From the NCBI RefSeq assembly GCF_030027245.1, contig NZ_JASERT010000001.1, forward strand, positions 2,782,501-2,846,500: DNA of 64,000 nucleotides. Reading direction: 5' to 3'. A program made the translations under genes and the position numbers. Every line of letters starts with the position of its first letter. The first letter of the stretch is position 1. The DNA is from Asticcacaulis sp. EMRT-3 (GTDB taxonomy: Bacteria; Pseudomonadota; Alphaproteobacteria; Caulobacterales; Caulobacteraceae). The notes under the pieces were generated by a model that saw nothing but the letters and a program-made list of their open reading frames with translations, made no database searches and was not told the DNA's origin. Shown piece by piece: positions 1 through 7,785 of this stretch.

Positions 1-941
1 ATCGGGAAGACGCACGGCATCAGATTGAGCACCAGCCCGCCCAAAAATGCCAGGATCACGGCCCAGATCATGGGGGTTGAGATAGCGTTGGCTCTGCCTT
101 GTGACGTCGGCACGGAGATACCGGCGGGCAGGGAGCCCTTATGGGCGATCAAGCGGGCGGCGTGGCCATCCGGAAAGGCGATCACCAGAGTGGCCTGATC
201 GGGCAGGAGGCTGGCCGAACTGGGTAAGGTGATAGTGAAGCCCTGCGGCCCCGCGTTGATGGTCTGGGCGGCGGCGGGTGCGATCAGGCTTTCATCCTCG
301 CTGAACACATAGGCGCCCTGCGGATGCAGGAAGTCGTTGCGCAGGGCCACATCGCCGGGCAGGCTGAAACCCAGACGCAGTGTTCTGCCCGACAAGGCAT
401 AACTGGCAGGTGCCGAGATGGCGGTTGGCACGGACGGGGGCATGGCCGGGGCCGGGGCGGAAGGGTCGATTTTCAGCCGGGTTTTCAGATCGAAGCTGAC
501 GGGTTCGCATGTATCCTGACAGACAAGCGATTCGAGATGCACCGCAACCGGTACAACCGAACGCGCGGGCAGGTGGCTGTTATTATGCACGCGCACCCAG
601 GCGGTGACGGGCTGGTCAAAGCCATAGTTAACAACACCATCATAGACGAGCCTGCGCGGCGTTGGCCAGAGCGTGCTGCCCGCTTTCAGGCCCGCAGGCA
701 GGGTCAGGTCTATATCGGCGGCAAAACCGGTTTCGCCCGGATTGATCCAGTAGGTATGCCAGCCGGGATCGGGCGTCTGGGTGACGGCGATCAGGGCGTC
801 GCCGCCGGGTGCGATCAGGCCAGAACCGGCGTCAAGAGTGGCCGTCATATGGCCGGAACGCACTGCGGCCAGGCTCTGTGAAGGCAGAGATATGATCAGC
901 GCGGCCAATGTCAGACAGATACGGATTAACGAACGCACCAT
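1..941 (-). CDS. dsbD: Thiol:disulfide interchange protein DsbD family, N-terminal part (runs off window)
   Basis: Reading leftwards from the ATG at 941 there is a signal peptide (MVRSLIRICLTLAALIISLP), then a long periplasmic DsbD-like domain with a conserved Trp/Asn/Pro-rich stretch (GWHTYWINPGETG) and a CQDTCEP motif. A membrane segment (ILAFLGGLVLNLMPCVFP) begins near 70; the NLMPCVFP signature is typical of the DsbD/CcdA electron-transfer membrane domain. The protein should carry reducing equivalents from cytoplasmic thioredoxin across the membrane to periplasmic acceptors such as the TlpA-like protein at 3429-3905. The frame stays open to the window edge, so the membrane and C-terminal thioredoxin domains lie outside. 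Its start overlaps the original 3' end of apbE by about 16 bp, implying translational coupling. Confidence 0.85.
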   Translation of the reverse strand, partial: MVRSLIRICLTLAALIISLPSQSLAAVRSGHMTATLDAGSGLIAPGGDALIAVTQTPDPGWHTYWINPGETGFAADIDLTLPAGLKAGSTLWPTPRRLVYDGVVNYGFDQPVTAWVRVHNNSHLPARSVVPVAVHLESLVCQDTCEPVSFDLKTRLKIDPSAPAPAMPPSVPTAISAPASYALSGRTLRLGFSLPGDVALRNDFLHPQGAYVFSEDESLIAPAAAQTINAGPQGFTITLPSSASLLPDQATLVIAFPDGHAARLIAHKGSLPAGISVPTSQGRANAISTPMIWAVILAFLGGLVLNLMPCVFP

Positions 942-1824
942 GCACGTATGCCTTCTTTTTTAAGAAATTTTTCCGCCCGGCGACCATGAAGCATGGCCAG
1001 GGTGGACAAAAACCGGCCTCGATACAGGTCGGGGCGGCCACGGTCACCGAGCGCGGCGGATCCCTGACCGGCATGGCGGTGCGCGGATCGAGAATATGCG
1101 AATAGCGCACGCCGTCCCTGAGCAGGAAGCGTCGCGCATCGCCGCTGGTGGTCAGGGCACCATCGCTGATCTCCAGCCGTCCGGCCATAACCCCCGGCTG
1201 GATGGCGTCTTCGATGCCGATACGCCAGCGCTGGCCGTCCTTGCGCGGCCCTGTCACGCGCAGGTCACCGCCAAAATTGACAAGGCAGGCGGCGCGCATC
1301 TGGCGACGCAGGGCGTTGATCGCGCAATCGACGGCATATTCCTTGCCAAAACCGCCAAAGTCGATCTCCTGACCTTCCGCCAGAGTGATTTCCTCATCCT
1401 GCCAACGCACCTTGCCCCAACCGATCAGCGGGCGGACAGCGGCAATCTGGGCGCGCGACGGCACCTGATCGGAACCGTCAAACCGCCAGACACGACGCAG
1501 AACGCCGGAGGTAATATCAAACCTCCCGCCGCTCAGACGCCAGGCCCGGTCGGCGAAATCAAGCAGGGCACACGTCTCACGATCCACCCGGACAGGCTTG
1601 CCCGCCGCGCCATTGATGCAGCCGATCACGCTGTCGTCGCGGTATCGGCTATAGGTGCGCTCGATGCGCTGCGCCTCGATTTCAACCACCCGGCCAGCCT
1701 GTTCGGCCAGCCAGGCGTCGTCTGTCTCGATCCGCACTTCGCACGGCGAATGCATCGCATTGAAATGATAGACAAAGCCGTCTTCCAGGCACTCAAGGCT
1801 TTCGGCTGTCTCCATCTTCGTCAT
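926..1824 (-). pseudogene. apbE: FAD:protein FMN transferase ApbE, C-terminus frameshifted
   Basis: ApbE-family protein (flavin transferase that covalently links FMN to Ser/Thr in exported proteins). Family hallmarks are visible: DFGGFGKEYAVD, LVNFGGDLR, LTTSGDARRFLL and YSHILDPRTAMPV. The uninterrupted frame runs past the expected end to 832 because it shifts inside a five-T run (plus-strand A5 at 1008-1012). Before the run the frame reads TCIEAGF; the other frame then continues LSTLAMLHGRRAEKF and ends EGIRAWCVR with a TAA at 926-928, just where dsbD begins. One missing base in the homopolymer explains this. It is either a real inactivating or phase-variable indel or a sequencing error. The core catalytic domain upstream is intact. 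Confidence 0.8.
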
Positions 1825-1826
1825 GC

Positions 1827-3200
1827 TCAGTAGAAGGCGAAATTATAGCCGATAATGACGCTGGTGGCCTTGATGCCGGTGAACAGATTCTCCTGCTTCA
1901 GATCGCCAATGGCATAGGAGGGGTGCTGCGTGCCGGTTTGCTGGTAGCTGGCGGCGCGCAGATAAAGTTCGTCATTACCCAGCACCCGCATCCCGATCTT
2001 CAGGCCGATGGTCGTGGCGTTGAAGGCGCCCAGACGGCTATCTGAAGACGCATTGGCCGGCAGGGCCTGACCATCGATCAGATAGTCATGGAAGAAGTTG
2101 GCCTTGGTCTGGTGGTAATAGCGGACATTGGGCTCGACATAGAGACGCGACCCCAGAGGAATGCGCTCAGCCACCTCCAGCGTCTCGGCATTGATGCCCC
2201 AGCTATCGTGATAAAGCCGTGCCGATATATCGGCCACCGTGCCCCAAAGGGCCAGCTTATTGCCAAGATAGAGACTCTGGCGCACCCGCGATGACGGCCT
2301 GCTCTCATAGAGATACCGGACGGGCGCGCCTGTCGTGCCATCGACCACCGAGATGATGCGATAGGGATCGGTCTGATAGCCAGAGGTGTCGCCCAGCGAA
2401 TAGTTGAGCTGTACCAGCCAGTAGCGATTCATCACCTGGGTGACGCCCGCCACCATATCGACGACCGTTTTCTTGCGGTTGCCGCTTTTTACGCTACCGT
2501 TCATTTCAGTGAACGGTGTCGGCGTGCCCAGATAGGGCCTGGAGGTATCGGATTCGAGATTGAGGGCAATCGATGCCGTGGTGTTCTTGTCATTGAAATC
2601 ACGCGCATAGCCGATATTGGCCGACATCGAGCCGTAGTCGTGTTCAGTGGACAGCGCGCCGCCCAGGCTCAACCGGTCGCCATTGTCGAGCGTGCCGGTA
2701 TAGCCGAGATCAACGGCATAGCGCTGGTCGCGGAAGCCCGTATCGACGGGCAGGCTATTGGCGGCTGCCGTATATTGGCGCGCCTTTACGTTGGTGCCGG
2801 GTATAGGCACAAGCTGGCTGTTGCCAGACGCGCTGGTCACCGTGGTTTGCTGGCCCTGCGTCTTCGACGGGGTGATGAAGGTCTGCACACCGGTCCACGG
2901 GGCCGCGCCATTGGGGGTGGCTCCGGTCAGGGTGTCGGCGGTCAGTTTAACGTGCAGGCTGTCGCCGCTGTCGTCATTGAAAGTAACGCTGGTCACCGGC
3001 TCGATGGCCTTCACCCGCCCGCTAGCTTCCTGATAGAAGAGGATGGCGCTGTCCACCCGCGTCAGGTTGGCATCGGTTGAGGTGTCATCATTGATATTCT
3101 GACTGACATCCTGAGCATGGGTGCCTGCCGCAACGAACAAACCGGCTGTTATCAGGCCCAGTGCCGCTGTCAGTCGGCGTTTTTTTCTGTTCAGTTGCAT
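1827..3200 (-). CDS. DUF3570 outer-membrane beta-barrel-like protein with flavinylation-like motif
   Basis: 457 aa with a signal peptide (residues 1-30, cleavage after THAQ), an N-terminal region, then alternating aromatic/polar strands ending in YNFAFY, the C-terminal aromatic typical of outer-membrane barrels. The order and content match DUF3570. Residues 89-95 read DTLTGAT, which fits the D-x-x-[ST]-G-A-[ST] acceptor motif modified by ApbE; Thr95 would be the acceptor. The gene ends 2 bp before the apbE start and overlaps the DUF4266 gene by 10 bp, so TlpA-DUF4266-DUF3570-ApbE-DsbD are one operon. Family assignment is from sequence resemblance; the flavinylation idea is inference. Confidence 0.8.
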   Translation of the reverse strand: MQLNRKKRRLTAALGLITAGLFVAAGTHAQDVSQNINDDTSTDANLTRVDSAILFYQEASGRVKAIEPVTSVTFNDDSGDSLHVKLTADTLTGATPNGAAPWTGVQTFITPSKTQGQQTTVTSASGNSQLVPIPGTNVKARQYTAAANSLPVDTGFRDQRYAVDLGYTGTLDNGDRLSLGGALSTEHDYGSMSANIGYARDFNDKNTTASIALNLESDTSRPYLGTPTPFTEMNGSVKSGNRKKTVVDMVAGVTQVMNRYWLVQLNYSLGDTSGYQTDPYRIISVVDGTTGAPVRYLYESRPSSRVRQSLYLGNKLALWGTVADISARLYHDSWGINAETLEVAERIPLGSRLYVEPNVRYYHQTKANFFHDYLIDGQALPANASSDSRLGAFNATTIGLKIGMRVLGNDELYLRAASYQQTGTQHPSYAIGDLKQENLFTGIKATSVIIGYNFAFY

Positions 3201-3439
3201 CCGCAGCCGCCTCCGTCAAAGGTGCGGCCGCCCGAAGCGCCTTCCTTGGAAAAATAGATATGGTCGTCGGCTGCGGCGATCAGCGGATGGGTGACCGGCT
3301 GCATCGAACGGCGCGCCATCAGGTCGCGGTTCCAGGCCTTGGCACCAAGCGAGGAACAACCGCCCATAGAGGCAAAGGCACCCAGCAGCAGGCAGCCGCC
3401 CGCCGCCTGCGCGGCGATACGCATGAGTTTACTTTTCAT
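3191..3439 (-). CDS. DUF4266 small lipoprotein
   Basis: 82 aa from the ATG at 3439. There is a lipoprotein signal with lipobox SMGGC (Cys28), then SSLGAKAWNRDLMARRSM and a Cys-containing tail FDGGGCGCN. This architecture matches DUF4266, which is habitually found next to DUF3570 and ApbE genes. The longer frame upstream overlaps the thioredoxin gene and is not favoured. It overlaps the preceding gene by 11 bp and the following gene by 10 bp. The role is unknown; the terminal Gly-Cys motif could bind metal or take part in thiol redox chemistry with the neighbouring TlpA/DsbD proteins (inference). Confidence 0.8.
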   Translation of the reverse strand: MKSKLMRIAAQAAGGCLLLGAFASMGGCSSLGAKAWNRDLMARRSMQPVTHPLIAAADDHIYFSKEGASGGRTFDGGGCGCN

Positions 3440-3905
3440 CGAGAAGCTCCACGAGCTGGTCGTTATAGGCCGTGGTCTGTTCGGGGTGAAAACCCTTGTG
3501 GGTATAGCGTACGCGGCCATCGCGCCCGATCAGCAGGCTGGTCGGCATGTCGCTGACCCTGAAGCGCTGGGCCAGCTTGCCATCGGCGTCATAAACGACC
3601 TTCAGATCGCTGCCGACGCGCTTGAGAAAACTATCGGCGCGGTCGCGGCTGTGATCGACATTGACAGCCACGATCACCAGACCGTCTGATCCGTAGCGCG
3701 ATTTTAACTGCTCCATATAGGGGAAGGACTGCTCGCACGGATGGCACCACGAGGCCCAGAAGTCGAGATAGACGACCTTGCCCTTATAGGCGGACAGATC
3801 GAGCGGCGCGCCGGCCAGGGCCGGAAAGGCGCTGCCGAAGACAATCGCCCCCGCGGCGAGGGCTGTCCAGATGGACAGGCGCGGCATAGAAAATTTCAGG
3901 ACCAT
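3429..3905 (-). CDS. TlpA-like periplasmic thioredoxin
   Basis: 158 aa starting at the ATG at 3905, preceded by AGGGAG. It has a signal segment (SIWTALAAGAIVFGSAFPALA) and then a TlpA/ResA-type thioredoxin fold: KVVYLDFWASWCHPCEQSFP with catalytic CHPC, and the cis-Pro loop DMPTSLLIGRDG. It is likely a periplasmic thiol reductase supplied by DsbD and acting on partners made from the same operon. First gene of the leftward operon; the divergent gene at 4059 shares the 153-bp intergenic region, which should hold both promoters. Confidence 0.88.
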   Translation of the reverse strand: MVLKFSMPRLSIWTALAAGAIVFGSAFPALAGAPLDLSAYKGKVVYLDFWASWCHPCEQSFPYMEQLKSRYGSDGLVIVAVNVDHSRDRADSFLKRVGSDLKVVYDADGKLAQRFRVSDMPTSLLIGRDGRVRYTHKGFHPEQTTAYNDQLVELLDEK

Positions 3906-4058
3906 GATGTCTCCCTGACAAAGTCGGTTCAGGGGTGCGACACCGCGCAGGCACCGGGTTCGTACTTTTTGAAAGAAGGAAATTTTCATCTTTTCGTTAC
4001 GAACCGACGGGTCGGACGGTGTCAGTCGAACATGGGGCCATCATGGAGGATCGTCACC

Positions 4059-4592
4059 ATGAACTATCATCTGAACCGTCGCCATTTTCTCGGCGCCGCT
4101 CTGGTTTTGGCCTGTGCACCCCGTATTGCCCAGGCTTCACCGCTTAGCGCCGTGCCACAACCGGAAAAGGTCGGCACGGGCCGCCTGAATATAGTGATGA
4201 TGCCGATCCTCGATGTCACACTTTTCGCCCCTCAGGCCCACTGGCGTCCCGATGCCCCCTTCGCCTTGCAGGTGACCTTCCTGCGTCCCCTGCAAGGGCA
4301 CAAACTGGCCGGTCATGCGCTCGACGAGATGCGCCATATCGGGCTTGACGGCGATCCGCACCTGAACGTCTGGGGGCAAAAACTGTCTGCCGTCCTGCCC
4401 GATGTGACACGCGGCGATGTGCTGACTGGCGTGCGCGATGCGGCGGGCGGCACCAGTTTTTTCATGGGCGCGGAACGCCTTGGTCATTTTGCCGACCCAT
4501 CCTTTTCGGACGCCTTTTTCGGTATCTGCCTGAGCCCGCGCACCTCGCAACCGGCCTTGCGCCGCGAGGTGCTGGGGCTTGAGCGGGCCTAA
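4059..4592 (+). CDS. Chalcone isomerase-like periplasmic protein
   Basis: 177 aa. The start at 4059 is set by GGAGGA eight bases upstream; a longer open frame to 3741 lacks a site. A twin-arginine-like leader (RRHFLGAALVLACAPRIAQA) is followed by a domain resembling the bacterial chalcone-isomerase-like family: DVTLFAPQAHW, FALQVTFLRPLQG, DEMRHIG, PDVTRGDVLTGV, FFGICLSPRTSQPALR. Bacterial members are not plant-type enzymes and their substrate is unknown. It is divergent from the thioredoxin operon and convergent with the cytochrome-barrel gene (4-bp overlap of ends). Its position inside a redox cluster suggests an envelope role. Confidence 0.75.
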   Translation: MNYHLNRRHFLGAALVLACAPRIAQASPLSAVPQPEKVGTGRLNIVMMPILDVTLFAPQAHWRPDAPFALQVTFLRPLQGHKLAGHALDEMRHIGLDGDPHLNVWGQKLSAVLPDVTRGDVLTGVRDAAGGTSFFMGAERLGHFADPSFSDAFFGICLSPRTSQPALRREVLGLERA

Positions 4593-5920
4593 TAGGCGAA
4601 CCACAATCCGGTAAAGACTGTATTGTTATCCGAAGCCTTGCGCCCAGTGCCGTCATAGTTTTGTGACTGGCCATTGAACTTATCATAGGCCGTATATTGC
4701 ACGAAAACGCGGATATTGGCGTATGGATAGCCAATATCCCCAATCTTGCCAAATGGCGTGAAATCGACCTGGCTGATATAGCCGCTGCTGTCGGGTTTAC
4801 CGTTGGGACTGCCATACAATAGGGCATCAGCGCTGCCGCGGATGTCAAAGCGTCCGATGGTCAGTCCATACATGTTGTCATAGTAGTACGAAACATTGGC
4901 CTTGAAACTGTCCATGGTGTTCGTTGGGTTGGCGGATGCACCCAGCGCATAGGTCGCGCGCAGGCTCTGATGTTCATGCAGCATCGAAACATAGGCGGAC
5001 AGGCTGTGTTTGCCATCGGCTGAACTGACTTGCCAGGTGCCGTCTATCGCGGCATCACGAAACTGGTCGGCACCGGCGCTGCGGTCGTTGCCGGGATAGC
5101 GGCGGGCACCGAAGCCGTAGGTACCAATGGCGAGGTAGTGCGGGCCAAAATCGTGCTGTAGGGCAAACCGCCAATAGGAGGCGCCTCCATCCAGGTGATC
5201 ATTGCCACTGACATTACCATTGCCGAACGACTGCTGCAGACCGTCGCTGAGCGTATAATAGCGGGAATATTCGGCATAGACGAGATCGTTCCACAGGCCG
5301 TAAGCGCCGGCACCAACCACTTGTCCGCCTTGTCCGGCCATGAAGGAATCGGCATCGGGCGCAGGCGCCAGAGCTGAAGCCAGATACGGATAGCCCCAGG
5401 CCGGCGTGGTTTGCCACAGATCCTGCATGGAGGGATTGTTATTGACGCTGACGCCGTAGATCAGGCTTTGACCGGCCAGTGTGGTCATATTGGCATAACG
5501 GATATCGGTATTGTCGAGCGCCAGAGCCTTGCCATTCGGATCATAGGTGGCCTGCGTCATGATACCAATATGATCGGTCACCCGGCCGCCGTAGAACAGC
5601 GACACCTGATCGATGGTGGTATTGTTGTTGGGTTTGCCGACATCGGGGGAAACGACCGCCTTGGCCGTCTGTTCGTTCCCTCCGGCCACCATGGCCGAAA
5701 TGCCTTTCCAGAAAGCCTGTTTCTCACCCATCGTATAGCCATTGGCTTTGAACAAACGCCCCATTTTCGTCAGTTGCGGCCCGAAAGAACCGACATGACA
5801 CGAAGCGCAGGGCATACCGGTCTGTCGCGCAAAAGCCGGAATGGCGTTGGCAACCTGCGGAGACAGAAAGCCCAGCAACAGGGCTATGAAGGCGATAAAC
5901 CTGGCGGATCGGAATGTCAT
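4589..5920 (-). CDS. c-type cytochrome fused to an outer-membrane barrel-like domain
   Basis: 443 aa from the ATG at 5920 (AGGGG upstream; the frame extends further but lacks a site). A signal peptide ends near VANA, followed at once by a single heme site CASCH within GMPCASCHVGSFGPQLTK. The remaining roughly 380 residues are rich in alternating aromatic/polar strands (LIYGVSVNNNPS, DHLDGGASYWRFALQHDFG, VFVQYTAYDKF) and end FTGLWFAY, as in outer-membrane barrels. Such cytochrome/barrel single chains are known but poorly characterised. It lies 22 bp downstream of the small cytochrome c gene on the same strand, so the two are probably co-transcribed and may pass electrons to or through the outer membrane (inference). 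Confidence 0.75.
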   Translation of the reverse strand: MTFRSARFIAFIALLLGFLSPQVANAIPAFARQTGMPCASCHVGSFGPQLTKMGRLFKANGYTMGEKQAFWKGISAMVAGGNEQTAKAVVSPDVGKPNNNTTIDQVSLFYGGRVTDHIGIMTQATYDPNGKALALDNTDIRYANMTTLAGQSLIYGVSVNNNPSMQDLWQTTPAWGYPYLASALAPAPDADSFMAGQGGQVVGAGAYGLWNDLVYAEYSRYYTLSDGLQQSFGNGNVSGNDHLDGGASYWRFALQHDFGPHYLAIGTYGFGARRYPGNDRSAGADQFRDAAIDGTWQVSSADGKHSLSAYVSMLHEHQSLRATYALGASANPTNTMDSFKANVSYYYDNMYGLTIGRFDIRGSADALLYGSPNGKPDSSGYISQVDFTPFGKIGDIGYPYANIRVFVQYTAYDKFNGQSQNYDGTGRKASDNNTVFTGLWFAY

Positions 5921-5942
5921 GGCAAGCCCCTGCATGGAAAAG

Positions 5943-6410
5943 CTATTTGATCTTGGGTAAGGGCGCCGGACTGTCTGACAGAGTGCGCAGCCAGGCGATG
6001 ACATTGGCGCGATCCTGCGTTTTCTTGATACCGCCATAGGCCATGGCCGTGCCGGGCGCTTCTGACGGCGGGCTGTAAAGCCAGGTGTTCAGCGAGTCAT
6101 ATGACCATGTTTTGGCGGTTATTTTCTTGAAAGCGGCTGAATAATGGAAACCGGTCACCTGACCCACCGGGCGATTGACGATGTTCCATAGATTAGGCCC
6201 GATCCGCGTGGCGCCACCCTTATTGATCGTGTGGCAGGACATACAGATCCGGCCAGTTCTTTGTCCCGCCGTCGTGTCGGCGGTGGCCAGCAGGCTGTCC
6301 ACAGATTCGGCCGCAGGTTGCGCGGTCGCCATCGGTACACCGAGAATCAGGCTGCCTACACCTGCCAGAACAGCGCAGGAAAGGCTCAGGGAAAAACGAG
6401 GTGAGGCCAT
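5943..6410 (-). CDS. Class I c-type cytochrome
   Basis: 155 aa with signal peptide (cleavage near ATAQ). The heme site CMSCHT sits in GRICMSCHTINKGGATRIGP and a distal Met ligand in GTAMAYGGIKK, with the final helix RANVIAWLRTLSD. This is the mono-heme cytochrome c2/c550 layout. It is a soluble periplasmic electron carrier, first gene of a leftward pair with the cytochrome-barrel protein. An AT-rich intergenic region (6411-6630) separates it from the divergent cytochrome c' gene. Confidence 0.88.
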   Translation of the reverse strand: MASPRFSLSLSCAVLAGVGSLILGVPMATAQPAAESVDSLLATADTTAGQRTGRICMSCHTINKGGATRIGPNLWNIVNRPVGQVTGFHYSAAFKKITAKTWSYDSLNTWLYSPPSEAPGTAMAYGGIKKTQDRANVIAWLRTLSDSPAPLPKIK

Positions 6411-6630
6411 GATATATCCCTTTATAATATCCGTATAGTTTATAAGGATAATTATAAGGTAAGGTCACATGCACCATGCTGTGTCAAGTCCAGCCGCCTG
6501 CGATCTTTTGTCGCCGGGTTCAAAATAATCCTACGACAGAAATGTCACCACGGGGTCATATTCAGCGACGGATAAGCCCTGTTATGGGCGTATGTTGCAT
6601 CAGTCCACATCTTCAAAAGGTACAGCCCGC

Positions 6631-7086
6631 ATGTTCAGACGCCTTCTTCTGGCCGCCGCCGCTTTCAGCCTCGTTACGGCCACGGCGGCGTTCGCCGATC
6701 CGGCCGCCCAGATCAAGGCGCGTCAGGCCTATTTCCACGGCATCGGCCGTGCGATGAAGGGGCTTAATGACACGCTGCGCACGGCTTCGCCCTCAAAGGC
6801 CGAAATTCTCAGCTATACGGCCACAATCAGCAGCCAGGCCCCGAAACTGGTCAGTTTCTTTCCGGCAGGCACGGGCCTTGACAGCGGCCTGAAAACCGGT
6901 GCCAAGCCGGATATCTGGCAAAAACAGGCCGAGTTCAAGGCCGACGCGGAAGGGTTTAACGTCGCGGCGCAAAAGCTGAACATGGTGGCTCAGGGCAATA
7001 ATCAGGCCGCTCTGAAGGTGGCGATGGACGCTGTCGGCAATGCCTGCAAAACCTGCCACCAGACCTTCCGCAAGGAAGATCACTGA
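6631..7086 (+). CDS. Cytochrome c' / c556 family protein
   Basis: 151 aa from the ATG at 6631 (AAGG upstream). After a signal peptide ending AAFA there is a four-helix protein with the heme motif CKTCH near the C-terminus (GNACKTCHQTFRKEDH), the typical position for cytochrome c'/c556. Its GTG-starting neighbour cytochrome b begins 2 bp after the stop, so the two are co-translated. This c556 plus b561 pairing usually forms a small membrane-periplasm electron shuttle. Confidence 0.9.
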   Translation: MFRRLLLAAAAFSLVTATAAFADPAAQIKARQAYFHGIGRAMKGLNDTLRTASPSKAEILSYTATISSQAPKLVSFFPAGTGLDSGLKTGAKPDIWQKQAEFKADAEGFNVAAQKLNMVAQGNNQAALKVAMDAVGNACKTCHQTFRKEDH

Positions 7087-7088
7087 GC

Positions 7089-7763
7089 GTGAACACAGAG
7101 AAACACCACCCGTCGCTGGCGGTCTGGGATCTGCCGACGCGGCTTTTCCACTGGCTGCTGGTCGCCCTTGTACTGCTGGCCTGGCGCACCGCCGAAACCC
7201 GCGATATGAGCCTGCACCGCATGGCCGGATCGGCTGTGGCAGGCCTTCTGGTCTTTCGGCTGTGGTGGGGCCTGTTCGGCAGCTCGACCGCGCGGTTTTC
7301 GCAGTTTCTGAAAGGTCCGCGCGCTGTACGCGCTTATGCGCGCGGCCTGTGGTCATCGCGCAAAAGCCCCTCTGTCGGCCATAATCCGATGGGTGGGTGG
7401 AGCGTAGCGGCTTTGCTCACCTGCCTGCTGGCCATGATCGGTTTTGGTCTGTTCGCCGTCGATACGGACGGTTTGGAATCGGGGCCGTTTGCCAATCTGG
7501 TCAGCTTCGATCAGGGTCGGCTGGCCTCGCACCTGCACGCTTTTGCCTTCGATGCCCTGGAAATTCTGGTCTGCCTGCACCTGCTGGCCATCGCCGTCTA
7601 TCATCTGTTCAAGCGCCAGAACCTTATCGGCGCCATGATCACGGGGCATATCCGCACCGAAGGCGAGCCCATGCGGCGCGGCTCTGTCCTGATGCTCGTC
7701 ATCGGCACCTCGCTGGGCCTGATCGTGACCGCAGCCCTGATCCATCTCAGCGGTGATGCCTGA
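7089..7763 (+). CDS. Cytochrome b561-type diheme membrane protein
   Basis: 224 aa with a GTG start. WDLPTRLFHWLLVALVLLAW opens the first membrane helix and carries the usual His ligand. Further helices lie around MAGSAVAGLLVFRLWWGLFG, SVAALLTCLLAMIGFGLF, LHAFAFDALEILVCLHLLAI (paired His ligands) and LMLVIGTSLGLIVTAALIHL. The family transfers electrons between the quinone pool or cytoplasmic donors and c-type cytochromes; the adjacent cytochrome c' is the likely partner. Confidence 0.88.
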   Translation: MNTEKHHPSLAVWDLPTRLFHWLLVALVLLAWRTAETRDMSLHRMAGSAVAGLLVFRLWWGLFGSSTARFSQFLKGPRAVRAYARGLWSSRKSPSVGHNPMGGWSVAALLTCLLAMIGFGLFAVDTDGLESGPFANLVSFDQGRLASHLHAFAFDALEILVCLHLLAIAVYHLFKRQNLIGAMITGHIRTEGEPMRRGSVLMLVIGTSLGLIVTAALIHLSGDA

Positions 7764-7785
7764 TTTTCTGACCTGACGCCTTTGA

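Noticed and set aside
1..941. Apparent frameshift between the periplasmic and membrane parts of DsbD
   Set aside because: Recounting the run of five G at 72-76 shows one continuous frame from 941 to the window edge.
950..975. Programmed -1 frameshifting at A-AAA-AAG in apbE
   Set aside because: The conserved C-terminal sequence leaves the original frame about 50 bases earlier, at the T5 run, so slippage at the heptamer would not restore the domain.
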